A DNA stretch of 64,000 nucleotides from contig JANBRJ010000004.1 of assembly GCA_027577595.1 (NCBI GenBank), forward strand, positions 310,001-374,000, written 5' to 3'. The notes below the pieces were generated by a model. It saw only the letters and a program-made list of their open reading frames with translations. It had not been told where the DNA came from and ran no database searches. The position numbers were made by a program, and so were the translations under genes. Origin of the DNA: Coemansia sp. RSA 487 (lineage: Eukaryota > Kickxellomycota > Kickxellomycetes > Kickxellales > Kickxellaceae). Positions 29,677 to 39,182 of the stretch are shown here, one piece after another; the first letter of the stretch is position 1, and every line of letters starts with the position of its first letter.

Positions 29677-31108
29677 TATTTTTCTAATAGCCTTTTATTA
29701 TATTGCACCGAGCTTAGAGCAAAATATCCAACAATATTCAAAAGTTTCGAAATATTAAGACTAAACTATACTGACAAACTTGTGGTTTGAATGTTGGTAA
29801 CAATAGTTTCTATACTATGTGCAATGGTAGTAAATATATGTTTTATTCTGCAAGGGACAAAACAGTGACGAACATTTATCTAAAAAGGACTAATATATCG
29901 TACCCTCGACAACCTGGGTATCAATAATGGCCTAATAAGCGGTTTTGTGTTCAAAATAGAACAAATCGATATAGAATGTATTGGTATTGCATCGACTAAT
30001 GGAAATTTGCTGCGTAAACCGGCATAGGCAAAGCTATTTCAAATGGCTTTACAACACAGAGAATTCCAAAGATAAGACAGCTGAAAAGCGCTTAGCACAA
30101 GAATTGGCTAGAATATTCGAAAAGGTTATAGGATATCCACTGCACTGTCTCCTATGTGTATGCGTACCACTGTAAGTCTTTAATGGATTTCGTTGTATTA
30201 TTCTATTCGACGAGATATCGAGACTGTTTCGTGAGCAAGCAAGAAAGAGTTCCGCGAATTAAAAATAATTTCTGGGCTATGTACACTGAAGAACACGAAT
30301 GTCTTGGTCCGCATGCTGACAGTTCATCATCTTTCGCGCCAAGTCAGGCAAAGATCTGGGTTGGTTCCTGTTTCTTCTTTGTGATATCGCTAGCCAATTG
30401 TAGATTCCGTATCCGGTTCCTGTTGTCGGTCTGCACCACTCATAAAACTCCCTCCCTCTCCCCCCAAAAACCCTATGTTTTCAGTCACACTGTTTGCAGC
30501 CTCAATCAAACCTTCGAATAGAACAAATGAGCTAAAGATCACTCCTCATTCGCTTGGGGAGTGGGGGCTTTTCACGAATAGGAAAAAAGGCGGTAAAAAA
30601 GAGGGAGGATTTTAACTTTCTTTGACGGAAACAGGCACTGTTCCTATTGTTCGGCGCAGGCCAGGACTTCCAGCTGAAAGTTAGCATTGTAAAGTAGACG
30701 TGGCTAAGAAACGAGGGATGGCAGTGCGCTCCTCTTTCTTGAACGCGTGCAATGTCAGCCAAAGCGCAAGTCGCATTGATGAATGTGAGACTAGCACAAA
30801 AAAAAACCTGTTTACTTAAGTAGCGCGGAGGCTGCAGTTTTTGTCGTGCATATTGCTGCAGCAAGAAAAGTTCGTTACTCCTTCCATCCTCATTCCACGA
30901 ATTCAATCAACCTATTCCTTTTCCTCTGCCTTTTCGCTATCTTCCCATTCCTTTTATAGCTACCGCAATCCGACTATCAATTTGACCTTATCTGCGCACC
31001 TATTCTTCCGTGTTTACGTTACGTTTCATTGTTTAGCATAAAAAGTCTCTATACTCTTATACGACCTAGCTGTTAACGCGAGAGAGTGAAAAAGGCTGGT
31101 CAAGCAAA
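29677..31108. other. Intergenic region after the MATE gene
   Basis: About 1.4 kb, A/T-rich in the first 600 bp. Reading frames of 64-124 codons occur on both strands but lack motifs and disagree with each other. The last 250 bp before 31109 are pyrimidine-rich and probably the promoter and leader of the next gene. A CCACTGTA word at about 30168 resembles a Tc1 end but has no partner. Confidence 0.4.
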
Positions 31109-32464
31109 ATGCACTCGAAGCAAACATCGGTAGTCTTTTCTCAGAAACATGTCTCGAACAACATCTCCTCGACTGATGAAAATAACGAGAATACCAACAA
31201 CCAAGGGTCATCCCTTGGGCTGCCGACAATCTCGCCCTGCTCGACAGAAGGCAGCTCAAACCCCAAATCCAAGCGTTTTGTTCCGACACAGCTAGATATG
31301 GGTGCTGTCAAGGACCATATCACCCACCTTGTGCTGCCGTCACCTATAGGAAGTATGCCGCAGGCACATGTATTTTCAACTGGTATGCTTAGTCCTAAGC
31401 TCCCCACGTCGTCAGCCGTCTCCCCGAATGAAACCAATATCAGCTCATTTGTTCCATACCTCATGACCATTGCAGAGCCCCGAGCACTGGATCTGCAGAG
31501 AACATCGCACATATCGATTGTAAAGCACCAGCAGACACCACCAGATGGAGACACAGCTTGTGGTCAATCGTCAGCTGCAGAGAATAAAGCTGACCTTGCA
31601 TCTGCTCGTATTTCTACTGGCCAGCTGACACCACGCACAGGCGACAACTCAATGGAGCTAGATGCCCGACCGAACAACGAGAGCACATCCATGCGTATAA
31701 AGCGTTCAATTTCAACTATTCTGCGCCGGTCAACGAGCATCCTCCGCAAAAGCGAACCGACATCGCCTTGTCGGTCAGGAAGCACTCGGAGAAGCAGCAA
31801 CAGCGAAGCTCTTCTGCCTGCACAACTCCCAAAGTCGGCCCCTGTCTCGCGTTTCTCGACGGAGCAGCTATCAAGAAGCAAGGGTGCTAAGAACACGAAT
31901 ACGCCTAGTGGCATGCCATCTCCAACCCCTTCTTATCCAGAGACTACTGTTCTTGGAGCAGCACTTTCATTTTCCTGCTTTAGCATGATGTTTTCCAACG
32001 GCATAGTTTCCCCGCTCATCCGCGGCTCCATGGTCCACATCAAAGTTGTGATGGATGCTGGTACCATCGTCATTGTGCCGATGATGCGCTCCGAGGTGTT
32101 TGCGCGTGCCCGCGAGCGTATTCTCACAAAGTTGTTCCAAGGCGGAATTCCGCTGGTTGAGTCGAAACGGCGCAAGTTTGTTGCTTGTCGAGCAAATGGC
32201 AGCAGTCTTGTCATCGAGAATAACCCCACTTGGCGCAAGGTAATGGATGCAACTAAAAGTGTGCATAGAATGAACGCACACAGATCGGTTCATGGCAGGG
32301 TTGTTGCCAAGCTCACACTGCATCTTATGGACCAGCAAGACGAAGCAGTGCTTTCTGAAAGCCGCCAGCCACTTACAGCTCCCTGCGACATGTCTCCTGC
32401 CAAGCCTTTGGGCGTTGCAGACGAGATAAGCCGTGCTTCTCTGCCCTCTCCCATCTCATGTTAA
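31109..32464 (+). CDS. Uncharacterised protein with PB1-like C-terminal domain
   Basis: A 451-residue protein I cannot name. The first 285 residues are Ser/Thr/Pro/Asn-rich and probably disordered, with a basic patch (RIKRSISTILRRSTSILRKS) that could be a phosphosite-rich or nuclear signal. From about residue 305 there is an ordered stretch: a strand GSMVHIKVVMDAGTIVIVPM, a helix ARARERILTKLFQGG, a basic strand SKRRKFVACRANGSSLVIEN, and an acidic/Trp helix. This order resembles the ubiquitin-like PB1 fold found in fungal Cdc24, Bem1 and NoxR scaffold proteins, but the match is by shape, not by strong motif. If correct it may be a signalling adaptor. Start is the ATG at 31109 with an A-rich context. 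Confidence 0.5.
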   Translation: MHSKQTSVVFSQKHVSNNISSTDENNENTNNQGSSLGLPTISPCSTEGSSNPKSKRFVPTQLDMGAVKDHITHLVLPSPIGSMPQAHVFSTGMLSPKLPTSSAVSPNETNISSFVPYLMTIAEPRALDLQRTSHISIVKHQQTPPDGDTACGQSSAAENKADLASARISTGQLTPRTGDNSMELDARPNNESTSMRIKRSISTILRRSTSILRKSEPTSPCRSGSTRRSSNSEALLPAQLPKSAPVSRFSTEQLSRSKGAKNTNTPSGMPSPTPSYPETTVLGAALSFSCFSMMFSNGIVSPLIRGSMVHIKVVMDAGTIVIVPMMRSEVFARARERILTKLFQGGIPLVESKRRKFVACRANGSSLVIENNPTWRKVMDATKSVHRMNAHRSVHGRVVAKLTLHLMDQQDEAVLSESRQPLTAPCDMSPAKPLGVADEISRASLPSPISC

Positions 32465-33276
32465 TTGCCGCTGGCTTTTTCCCAAAAAGATTCAAAACCA
32501 AGGCCACATGTGTTTTTCATATCCCCATGAGATGCGGTGCCAGTTCCCTCATCCTCATACGTTGCGGGTAAAAAGATAGAATTACAAATTAAATATTTTA
32601 TAAATAGGATATCCGGAGCTCTTTCTATGAGCGATTTTATGTAAAGACAACAAGAGCTTCATAGTCATTGGGCTTATTCACAACGATGAAACGTCAAGAT
32701 TTCGTTTTATCTGGAAAGAATGCGCAGCATCTGCTGATATCTTTGAGCACAGAACCGATACCACGCTCTCCTTTCGTGGCTGCTGTGGTGATACAGGACT
32801 TGATTTTCTTTACAGCAAATGGGAATTTCTGCCAAGCACTTTTCCAAATTCTGTTGGTGACAAGAGATGGATTTGGCAGATGACGTGCGGATGAGGGCAA
32901 GCAATTCATGCACACAAAAACCCCTTCCCAAGCAAGTAAGAATCGCAATATAAAACATGAGGGGGAGGAATCGCAAACCCTGCCTCACCGCAGTTTCAAG
33001 TTTGCTAACATAGATTTTTCCGCACTTCTTTTCCTGTTCTTTGCGTTTTTTTCTTTTTAGTCTTTGTAATACTTTCTTCTCTTCGATATTTAGGAAGGCT
33101 TATTTCTATCAGCCGTTTCGTCTTACACTTGGACTTTATATTTCCTGCGCGTGTGTTTGTGTGGCATCGTCCTTTCTTTCCTTTTTGGCTAATATTAGCC
33201 AGTATACGCATTTACTTGTTCTTTATTTGCCAAACGTCAATTATATAACTCGAATTATACATTCTCAGAACTACTA
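32465..33276. other. Intergenic region before YSC84-like gene
   Basis: An 812-bp spacer without recognisable genes. The final 250 bp are T-rich, as expected of a leader. Confidence 0.4.
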
Positions 33277-35134
33277 ATGTCGCTGTCAACAAGGCTTCCG
33301 ATTCCGCAAAGTCTGGCGACCGAATGCGCCAAGGGCGCTAGGATTCTCAACTCGTTTATCCGACCAGGGACCAACGTAGACAAGTTTATTCCGGCAGGCA
33401 TTCTCGAAAAGGCCAAGGGTATCGCCTTCCTCACGGTACTCAAGGCCGGCTTTATCTGGTCTGGTCGTATTGGCTCAGGTCTTGTGGTAGCACGGTAAGT
33501 TTTGGCATTATTTTATTGCTGTTGTATGTATTTTGCTGGAGCTTGTGTATGGATACATCGCGCGGGAGGTTTCTTTGCTTGCGGATTTGTTGGCGTTGGG
33601 TCAGATGAGGGAGACCTAAAGCCATCACCCCGACCGTTCTTTACTGGACACAAGATACGTAAAGGTCCTAATAGAAAAGTGACGTAACAAAGAGACCCTG
33701 TCGTTGTTTCTCCAAAGAGGAAGCCCAAGCTCCTTTCTGTTATTATTTCACGGAGGTCTACTGCTTTTCCACTTGTTTTTTCCAAGACCACTAAAACAAT
33801 GCGTTTGATACGACTGCTATTTCCTAAATTACTACTAACGTTGTCTTGCTCCTTTCTGCTTTATTGTCTCTTGCTCCTTTTTGTAGCTTGGCTGACGGAA
33901 GTAAGTATTTTTTATTGAAGAACGCAATACCACAGTAGTGGTGACTTTCTGTCGCGGTTTCAACTTGTTGGACACTGACTAAACGAATTGTTTTGCTGTT
34001 TGCTTGTTTGCTTGTTTCGTGATTCTTTCGACTGTAGACTGGTCAGCACCTGCTGCCATTGGTCTCGCCGGTGCTGGTGTAGGTGGCCAGATTGGCGCTG
34101 AGCTAACCGATTTCGTGATGGTTCTGACGACCGACTCCGCTGTCAAGGCATTCAGCCACGGTGGCAATGTCACACTCGGTGCCAATCTAGGCGTTGCTGC
34201 TGGTCCGTGGGGCCGGAGCGCTGAAGCATCGGGTGCCGTGCGCAACCTCGCACCAGTTCTTTCATACAGCAGATCAAAGGGCTTGTTTGCTGGTGTATCC
34301 CTGGAGGGATCGGCCATCATTGGCCGTAAGGATGCCAACGAGAAGCTATACGGCCGCAAACTCACGGCTGAACAGCTGCTCAGAGGTGAACAGCCACCGC
34401 CGCCGGAGGCTGCTCCTCTTTACCGCGCGCTCAACCTAAGGGCAACGCCGCTGTCGACAGAGTTCAGTACACCGGCTCCATCGATGCACTCACCAGCTAT
34501 TGGTGGAGCGCCTGGGCCATATGGCGGAACATCCAACTATGGAAGCGGCTCTCCAGGAATTGGTGCTGGTGCAGGTGTGGGTGCTGCTGGTGCAGGTGTG
34601 GGTGCTGCTGCTGCTGCTGCTGCAAGCTCAGGACCCAGCTCAATCGATAGAAGCCCATCGTATCTAAACCGCCCCATTGACTCTAATGACAATTTCAAGA
34701 GTCCTGGCTATGGGGCAGCTCCAGGGTACACCGCTCCCGACAACTACGGTGCTATAAGGGACTATGGATCATCATCTAACTATGGCGCTTCAGCAAACTA
34801 TGGTGGCACGTCGACGTACGACGCGGTGCCTCCTTACGATGCAGGAAGTAGCAGCTACAACAACCCTCCACTTGGCGATCAGAAAACATCACACTCAAGG
34901 CCAGCTCCGCCACCTCCGCCTCCCCACCCCAAGCTCGCCAACAATGACGAGTCTAAGGGATTGCGCGTGGTGGCCCTCTACGACTTTGCTGGCGAGCAGG
35001 AAGGTGACCTGTCGTTCAAGCGTCATGACCTCATTATTGTCACCAAAAAATCCGACAACGATGTCGACTGGTGGGAAGGCACTTGCAATGGAAAGAAGGG
35101 CTCGTTCCCCTCGAACTACGTTTCTCCCGCATAA
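33277..35134 (+). CDS. YSC84: YSC84/SH3YL1-type protein: SYLF lipid-binding domain plus SH3 (three exons, 14-nt microexon)
   Basis: Endocytic actin-patch protein of the Ysc84/Lsb3/SH3YL1 family. The SYLF domain binds phosphoinositides and actin; the SH3 binds Las17-type partners. Exon 1 is 33277-33494, a 14-nt exon 2 is 33887-33900, and exon 3 is 34038-35134. Introns are 392 and 137 bp, both GTAAGT...TAG. The joined reading is VVAR-LADGN-WSAPAAIGLAG, which restores the conserved SYLF motif, so the microexon is well supported. The product is 442 residues. SYLF covers residues 1-220. Then a Gly/Ala/Tyr/Ser/Pro-rich linker with repeated N-Y-G, a Pro run (PPPPPPHPK), and a C-terminal SH3 (ALYDFAGEQEGDLSF ... 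DWWEG ... GSFPSNYV). Confidence 0.92.
34581..34626 (+). repeat. GCT-rich trinucleotide repeat in the YSC84 linker
   Basis: A stretch of ggtgctgctggtgcaggtgtgg-type units ends in a pure GCT run of seven to eight codons, encoding polyalanine in the linker between SYLF and SH3. Likely length-variable between strains. Confidence 0.75.
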
Positions 35135-36199
35135 GCCTAGTCGAAGGGGCTATTACCTTACCCGATCCAAGGTCTGTGCTATTCTATGCGAGTAGCTAGT
35201 CTAAGCAAGAGGCCTCTTTCTATACGATAGCTTTTTTTATCACCATTAGTAACTATATTCTTTTTTATATTCCAATGTTCATTGATTGGTTTTTCTTGGA
35301 CTCTCAGACCTGATAGTGTCCAAATGGCTGGTGGTTGAGCCAGATCCGTGGTTACGTTGTGATCGAAGCAATGGCAGCGATGTGTATAGAGTATTAAAAA
35401 ACTGCGATCAAAAGTGTTGGTTGGGAAAATAAGTAGGGGATGGCGGCTGAATAAGGAACATTCCGTCTGACCTGGGGTGTGCGTTTCTGCACTTTTATAC
35501 CATGAACAGCACAAAAAGAATGACTGCAAAAATCGGAAAATGGCAAATGTTTGTCTTTTTTGCTTGTTTGTTTTATACTGAAGGAACTTTGAAGTGTGGT
35601 CATAATAAAATTTCTAGAATGAGCTACTAATGAAACAGCAAAAACAGTGAGAAGGATGACTTGGCAGCTAGACAACTATATTTGCCACTGCCTTTTTACA
35701 AGTGCTGACCTTTAAATATCTTGCGTTGTAAACGTATCTTTTACTTGTACTCTGCAGACTTTGCCACATCCGAGCATCATCAAAGCAACAAGGTAAGCGA
35801 ATGCTACTTTCGAAAAAAAACCAGATACAAGTGTCGATCAGCAACATAGATTCAACAGACAGCATTTATACAGCGGTCAACATATCCAACTTCAAGCTTC
35901 ATCTTCATCGCATCCACTCTTCAAGCAAGTGGCATCTAACACACTAGTTTCTAGTGAGCAGCATCGGAAGAAGTGTGTTGGCTAGAAAATTGGTGGTGAT
36001 CCGGTGCCACGCAAGCAATAGTATTTTTGATATATGGATTTCCATTTCAGTAGTTCCTAATAGGCCACATAAACCACAGCCAAATTTATGTAGTTTTGTG
36101 TGGTTTCACATACAATATTTTTGCACTTGATGGCGTAAGCTTTAATATTTATACACAAAAATGGCCAATAGTGATGTATTTTTCCACACTTGCATGCTC
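35135..36199. other. Convergent intergenic region
   Basis: About 1.07 kb between convergent genes. Only weak minus-strand frames (35179-35675) are present, without motifs. A/T-rich; no RNA gene recognised. Confidence 0.4.
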
Positions 36200-36715
36200 T
36201 TAGCTGCTGCCAAGAGTATTGATGTTTATGACACGCGCATCGCTGTTGCTGGCTTGTGCATCGTCTCCATCGGCAGTAAAGTTGCCAAGGTAGTCGTCCA
36301 TATCGCTGTCACTTAAAAGTTCTAACCGGCCCTGCTGGTCCTGCTCGTCGCCAGCACGAACGCTACCGCTATTACGCGGGCTCGCGCCGCTGGCATCACG
36401 TCTGTTGTTATTGCTGTATACGTCCGCTTCCTCCTCCTCCTCCTCGTTCTCCAGCCGGTGGTATTGGTTGTTGTTGGGTCTGTTGCTGACAAGTGTGCGC
36501 AGAGCCATCACGCCGGTTGGGACTAGACGAAAGCTTCTCTTGACCAAGACGCCGAGCGCCACGAATATTATCAAGGACATGACCAGAATAGCCACAAACG
36601 TCGTTCCCCAGTCGTCGTTTGACGGGTGTCGTTCAATTGGGATTCCCGGTGTTGGTGGCGGTAGCGGCGCCGTGGCTTCTGGGACGCTGTCCCTCTTGGC
36701 AATGTGCTCATACAT
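36200..36715 (-). CDS. Single-pass membrane protein of unknown function
   Basis: A 171-residue protein that I do not recognise. A short Pro-rich N-terminal part (LPPPTPGIPIERHPSNDDW) is followed by one clear membrane helix, TFVAILVMSLIIFVALGVLV, at about residues 44-63, then a basic K-R-S-F-R flank, which suggests an N-out, C-in orientation. The C-terminal half is acidic (E-E-E-E-E-E run) and polar with Asn/Ser stretches, so probably disordered and cytosolic. There is no cleavable signal peptide ahead of the helix. The start is the ATG at 36715. The acidic tail with several SD and SDSD motifs could be casein kinase 2 target sites; this is inference only. Confidence 0.6.
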   Translation of the reverse strand: MYEHIAKRDSVPEATAPLPPPTPGIPIERHPSNDDWGTTFVAILVMSLIIFVALGVLVKRSFRLVPTGVMALRTLVSNRPNNNQYHRLENEEEEEEADVYSNNNRRDASGASPRNSGSVRAGDEQDQQGRLELLSDSDMDDYLGNFTADGDDAQASNSDARVININTLGSS

Positions 36716-37076
36716 TGTGTGAAAAGCTTGCAATTTAGGTAAATGTGTTATTAATGAAATGAAAAAGAAAAGGCGTGTTGCAAATTAAAGTGAACTGCAA
36801 AAGCACGCAAAAGAGTGAAGAAAACACCATCAATTTTTGACAATTGCAAAAGTCCACATGTCAGTCACTGAGCACACGTGACGCTTATTTGCTAAGGGTG
36901 ACAGCATCTTTCAAAAGAAAATGACCACATCTTTCCCCTTTTCGCGTTGCTCTTTTTCTTTTCTGCTCAACTGTGTCTAATTAACCGATATTATTATTAA
37001 AAATCTTTGTATTTTCGTCCGCTAGACGTGTTAACTTCATACTTGTGGCTTTATTAGCAAGCACTAGGCACGACAC
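36716..37076. other. Divergent promoter region for the membrane protein and AMPK beta genes
   Basis: A 361-bp spacer. It contains a palindromic CACGTG core at 36875-36880, extended as CACACGTGACG, a binding site type used by fungal bHLH factors such as Cbf1. Otherwise A-rich. Confidence 0.4.
36875..36880. promoter_or_regulatory. E-box/CDE-like CACGTG
   Basis: A perfect CACGTG followed by AC (CACGTGAC) lies 197 bp before the AMPK beta ATG. bHLH factors of the Cbf1/USF type recognise this core. A hexamer can occur by chance, so the call is tentative. Confidence 0.3.
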
Positions 37077-38345
37077 ATGGGAAATTCGCAATCAACAGAA
37101 GGCGACGGCGGTAATCGCAGGCACAGCGGTGCTCATCAGACAGACGCTGGAGCTGGCGCCACTGGCCACGGGGCAGGAGCTCCCGGCGGCTTGTCGCACA
37201 GGTTCTCGCGTCGTTCAAAGCCCGCAGCGCCATCAGCAACGGCTGCAGTCCCTGTGCCTACAACACAGGCACCGGGTAGCCACGGCGGTAGTATTCCGAT
37301 AAACCAACGCCAACAACACCACCAGCAGCTCCAGAATCGCCATCTTGGGCGTCCAGGCGTTGATATGCATTCGCCTGTTGTTGGCTCACCGCTGCCCGAC
37401 TTGGGAACACTCCCAGGCCAAGGTGGCATGGCTTCGAGCCGCTTTGGCGGCGCTGGTACGCGTGGGGCGCCGCATATGGTGATGCCAGAAACAATCCCAC
37501 AGACACTGCCAAACCAGGGCGGGTTGGCGCAAATGATGGCTGCCCGCAATATCGGGCCAGAGGCTGGCGGCAGATCACCGCTTAGCGGGATCTCGGACGA
37601 TCGCATCCGCGGTATTATTGATGGCATTTCTGGCGCAGGAGTTCAAGGAAGAGGCGGTGGGTTTGCTGGCAGTCTTTCGCAGAGAGATGTTGATTTTGAG
37701 GACGACGAAGAGTTGCGCAGCAAGCGCAAAACCGTTCCTACGCTTATCCGGTGGACTGAGCCAGCACAAACCGTATACATCTCGGGGTCGTTTATCAGTT
37801 GGCAGTACAAGATCAAGATGCACGAGAACGAAGGCATGTTTGGCGTTGTTGTGGATCTGCCTGTCGGCACGCACTGCCTCAAATACATTGTTGATGGCAA
37901 ATGGCGGTGCTCAAACAGGTTTATCATTGCCCCAGATGACGATGGCAACCTAGTCAACTACTTTAAGGTCGAGGATGTGGTCAAGGAGGAAGACGAGGAG
38001 AAGGAGAGCAATGTCGAGGGGCTGGATGCTGCTGCCTTGTCCAACTCGCCTCCCGGCGAATACGGAACGGCGATACCGGACTTGGCAAAGGTTGCAAGAG
38101 AGTCTGGTAGTAGCAGACGCAACGACCCACCACTTCTCCCGCCACATCTCAATAATGTTTTGTTGAACAGCACTGATGTGCGTCGCGATGACCCCAGCAT
38201 CCTTCCCGTGCCTAACCATGTTGTCCTCAACCACTTGTATGCATGCTCCATCAAGGACAATGTGATGGCTGTTTCGAGCACGTCACGCTACCGTGGAAAG
38301 TACATGACCTCGATATATTACAAGCCAGTGACCCCAATAGCCTGA
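37077..38345 (+). CDS. AMPK/SNF1 kinase complex beta subunit
   Basis: The 422-residue scaffold and targeting subunit of the AMPK/Snf1 heterotrimer (yeast Sip1/Sip2/Gal83, fission yeast Amk2). It starts MGNSQST, a textbook N-myristoylation signal (Gly2, Ser at 6). Residues 8-210 are Gly/Pro/Gln-rich. A CBM48 glycogen-binding domain lies at about 217-300: VPTLIRWTEPAQTVYISGSF, then W in FISWQ, GTHCLKYIVDGKWR and NRFIIAPDDDGNLVNYFKV. The C-terminal ASC domain, which binds alpha and gamma subunits, fills about 350-422 with LPPHLNNVLLN, PNHVVLNHLYACSIKDNVM and the closing TSIYYKPVT. Alpha and gamma genes are not here, but a kinase of the upstream-activator type lies 19 kb away. Confidence 0.95.
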   Translation: MGNSQSTEGDGGNRRHSGAHQTDAGAGATGHGAGAPGGLSHRFSRRSKPAAPSATAAVPVPTTQAPGSHGGSIPINQRQQHHQQLQNRHLGRPGVDMHSPVVGSPLPDLGTLPGQGGMASSRFGGAGTRGAPHMVMPETIPQTLPNQGGLAQMMAARNIGPEAGGRSPLSGISDDRIRGIIDGISGAGVQGRGGGFAGSLSQRDVDFEDDEELRSKRKTVPTLIRWTEPAQTVYISGSFISWQYKIKMHENEGMFGVVVDLPVGTHCLKYIVDGKWRCSNRFIIAPDDDGNLVNYFKVEDVVKEEDEEKESNVEGLDAAALSNSPPGEYGTAIPDLAKVARESGSSRRNDPPLLPPHLNNVLLNSTDVRRDDPSILPVPNHVVLNHLYACSIKDNVMAVSSTSRYRGKYMTSIYYKPVTPIA

Positions 38346-39182
38346 GATCCGCGGACATTTTTAAACGAATTAGTCTAAATAAACAGTCTGCTTTCTTTAT
38401 CTTTAATCAACTATACATGCACGCTAATAGAAAAGACTGCCGGTGCTGCTGTTTCTATAAAAGCAAAATATAATATGTTAGAGCAATAGCTCATGCCTAA
38501 CAACCGCAAAGAGAGCTGTTACCTCGCACTAAGCAGACTTACGCTTGGCATGCTTGTATGTGTAAAGAAAAAGCCAAGCAAGTATGTTGGCAGGAATGAC
38601 AAGTGAATGGATGCAAACAGTACGGCTTACATTGCTTGACGAATACCAAGAAGTTTAAAAGAGCAACCCAGGCTACTATCAAGACTTATTTATCTACACA
38701 AGTGAAGATGAGCTGGTCTTTAATAGAAAGTCCTTTTGTGCAAGACTTGCCAAGCTCGACAGACTTGGCAAAAAATATGCTGCTCTTTCTAGCATTAGCT
38801 AAGCGCTGATGCTGTAGGTGAAGCCAAGAAACTAGCAGCTTTATTTTCTGGGGTTGATAGCTTCTAGTCATTCGTTATAATGAATTTTGTACATGAAACG
38901 CCAAGAAACATAAATTCTATTAAACAAAGACATAGAGTCCCGTTGTAGACTTTATAGAATCTTGTCTTTTTACAACAACGCAATATATGCTTGGCTTGCC
39001 TAATCAAACAGTGGGAACGGTTGCTTTTGTTGAACATACACGACTTGAGTTGAGCTTAGCACAGTATGTATATAATACACACAAGCACCAGCCAGTTCAC
39101 GCAGTACTACAAATTTTTTTATCATTATCACTTCACCATTTTCTTTTTTTCTGTATTTTATAATAACCTTTGTTTTAGAAAA
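38346..39182. other. Intergenic region before the F-box-like gene
   Basis: An 837-bp A/T-rich spacer with a TATA-like site near its end (39069). No coding frame or RNA gene that I can support. Confidence 0.4.
39069..39076 (+). promoter_or_regulatory. TATA-like element before the F-box-like gene
   Basis: TATATAAT lies 107 bp before the chosen ATG at 39183. An upstream in-frame ATG at 39066 overlaps this element, which argues that it is not the start. Confidence 0.35.

Noticed and set aside
30166-30173. CCACTGTA word resembling a Tc1-like right end
   Set aside because: An eight-base match is expected about once by chance in 64 kb, and no opposite end or transposase trace lies nearby.
30156-30906. 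Overlapping frames of 121 and 124 codons on opposite strands
   Set aside because: No motifs, poor starts, and low complexity; they lie in an A/T-rich spacer.
39066-39182. Longer start for the F-box-like gene at an upstream ATG
   Set aside because: The extra 39 residues overlap a TATA-like element and are mostly Phe/Tyr-rich; the F-box starts right after the ATG at 39183.
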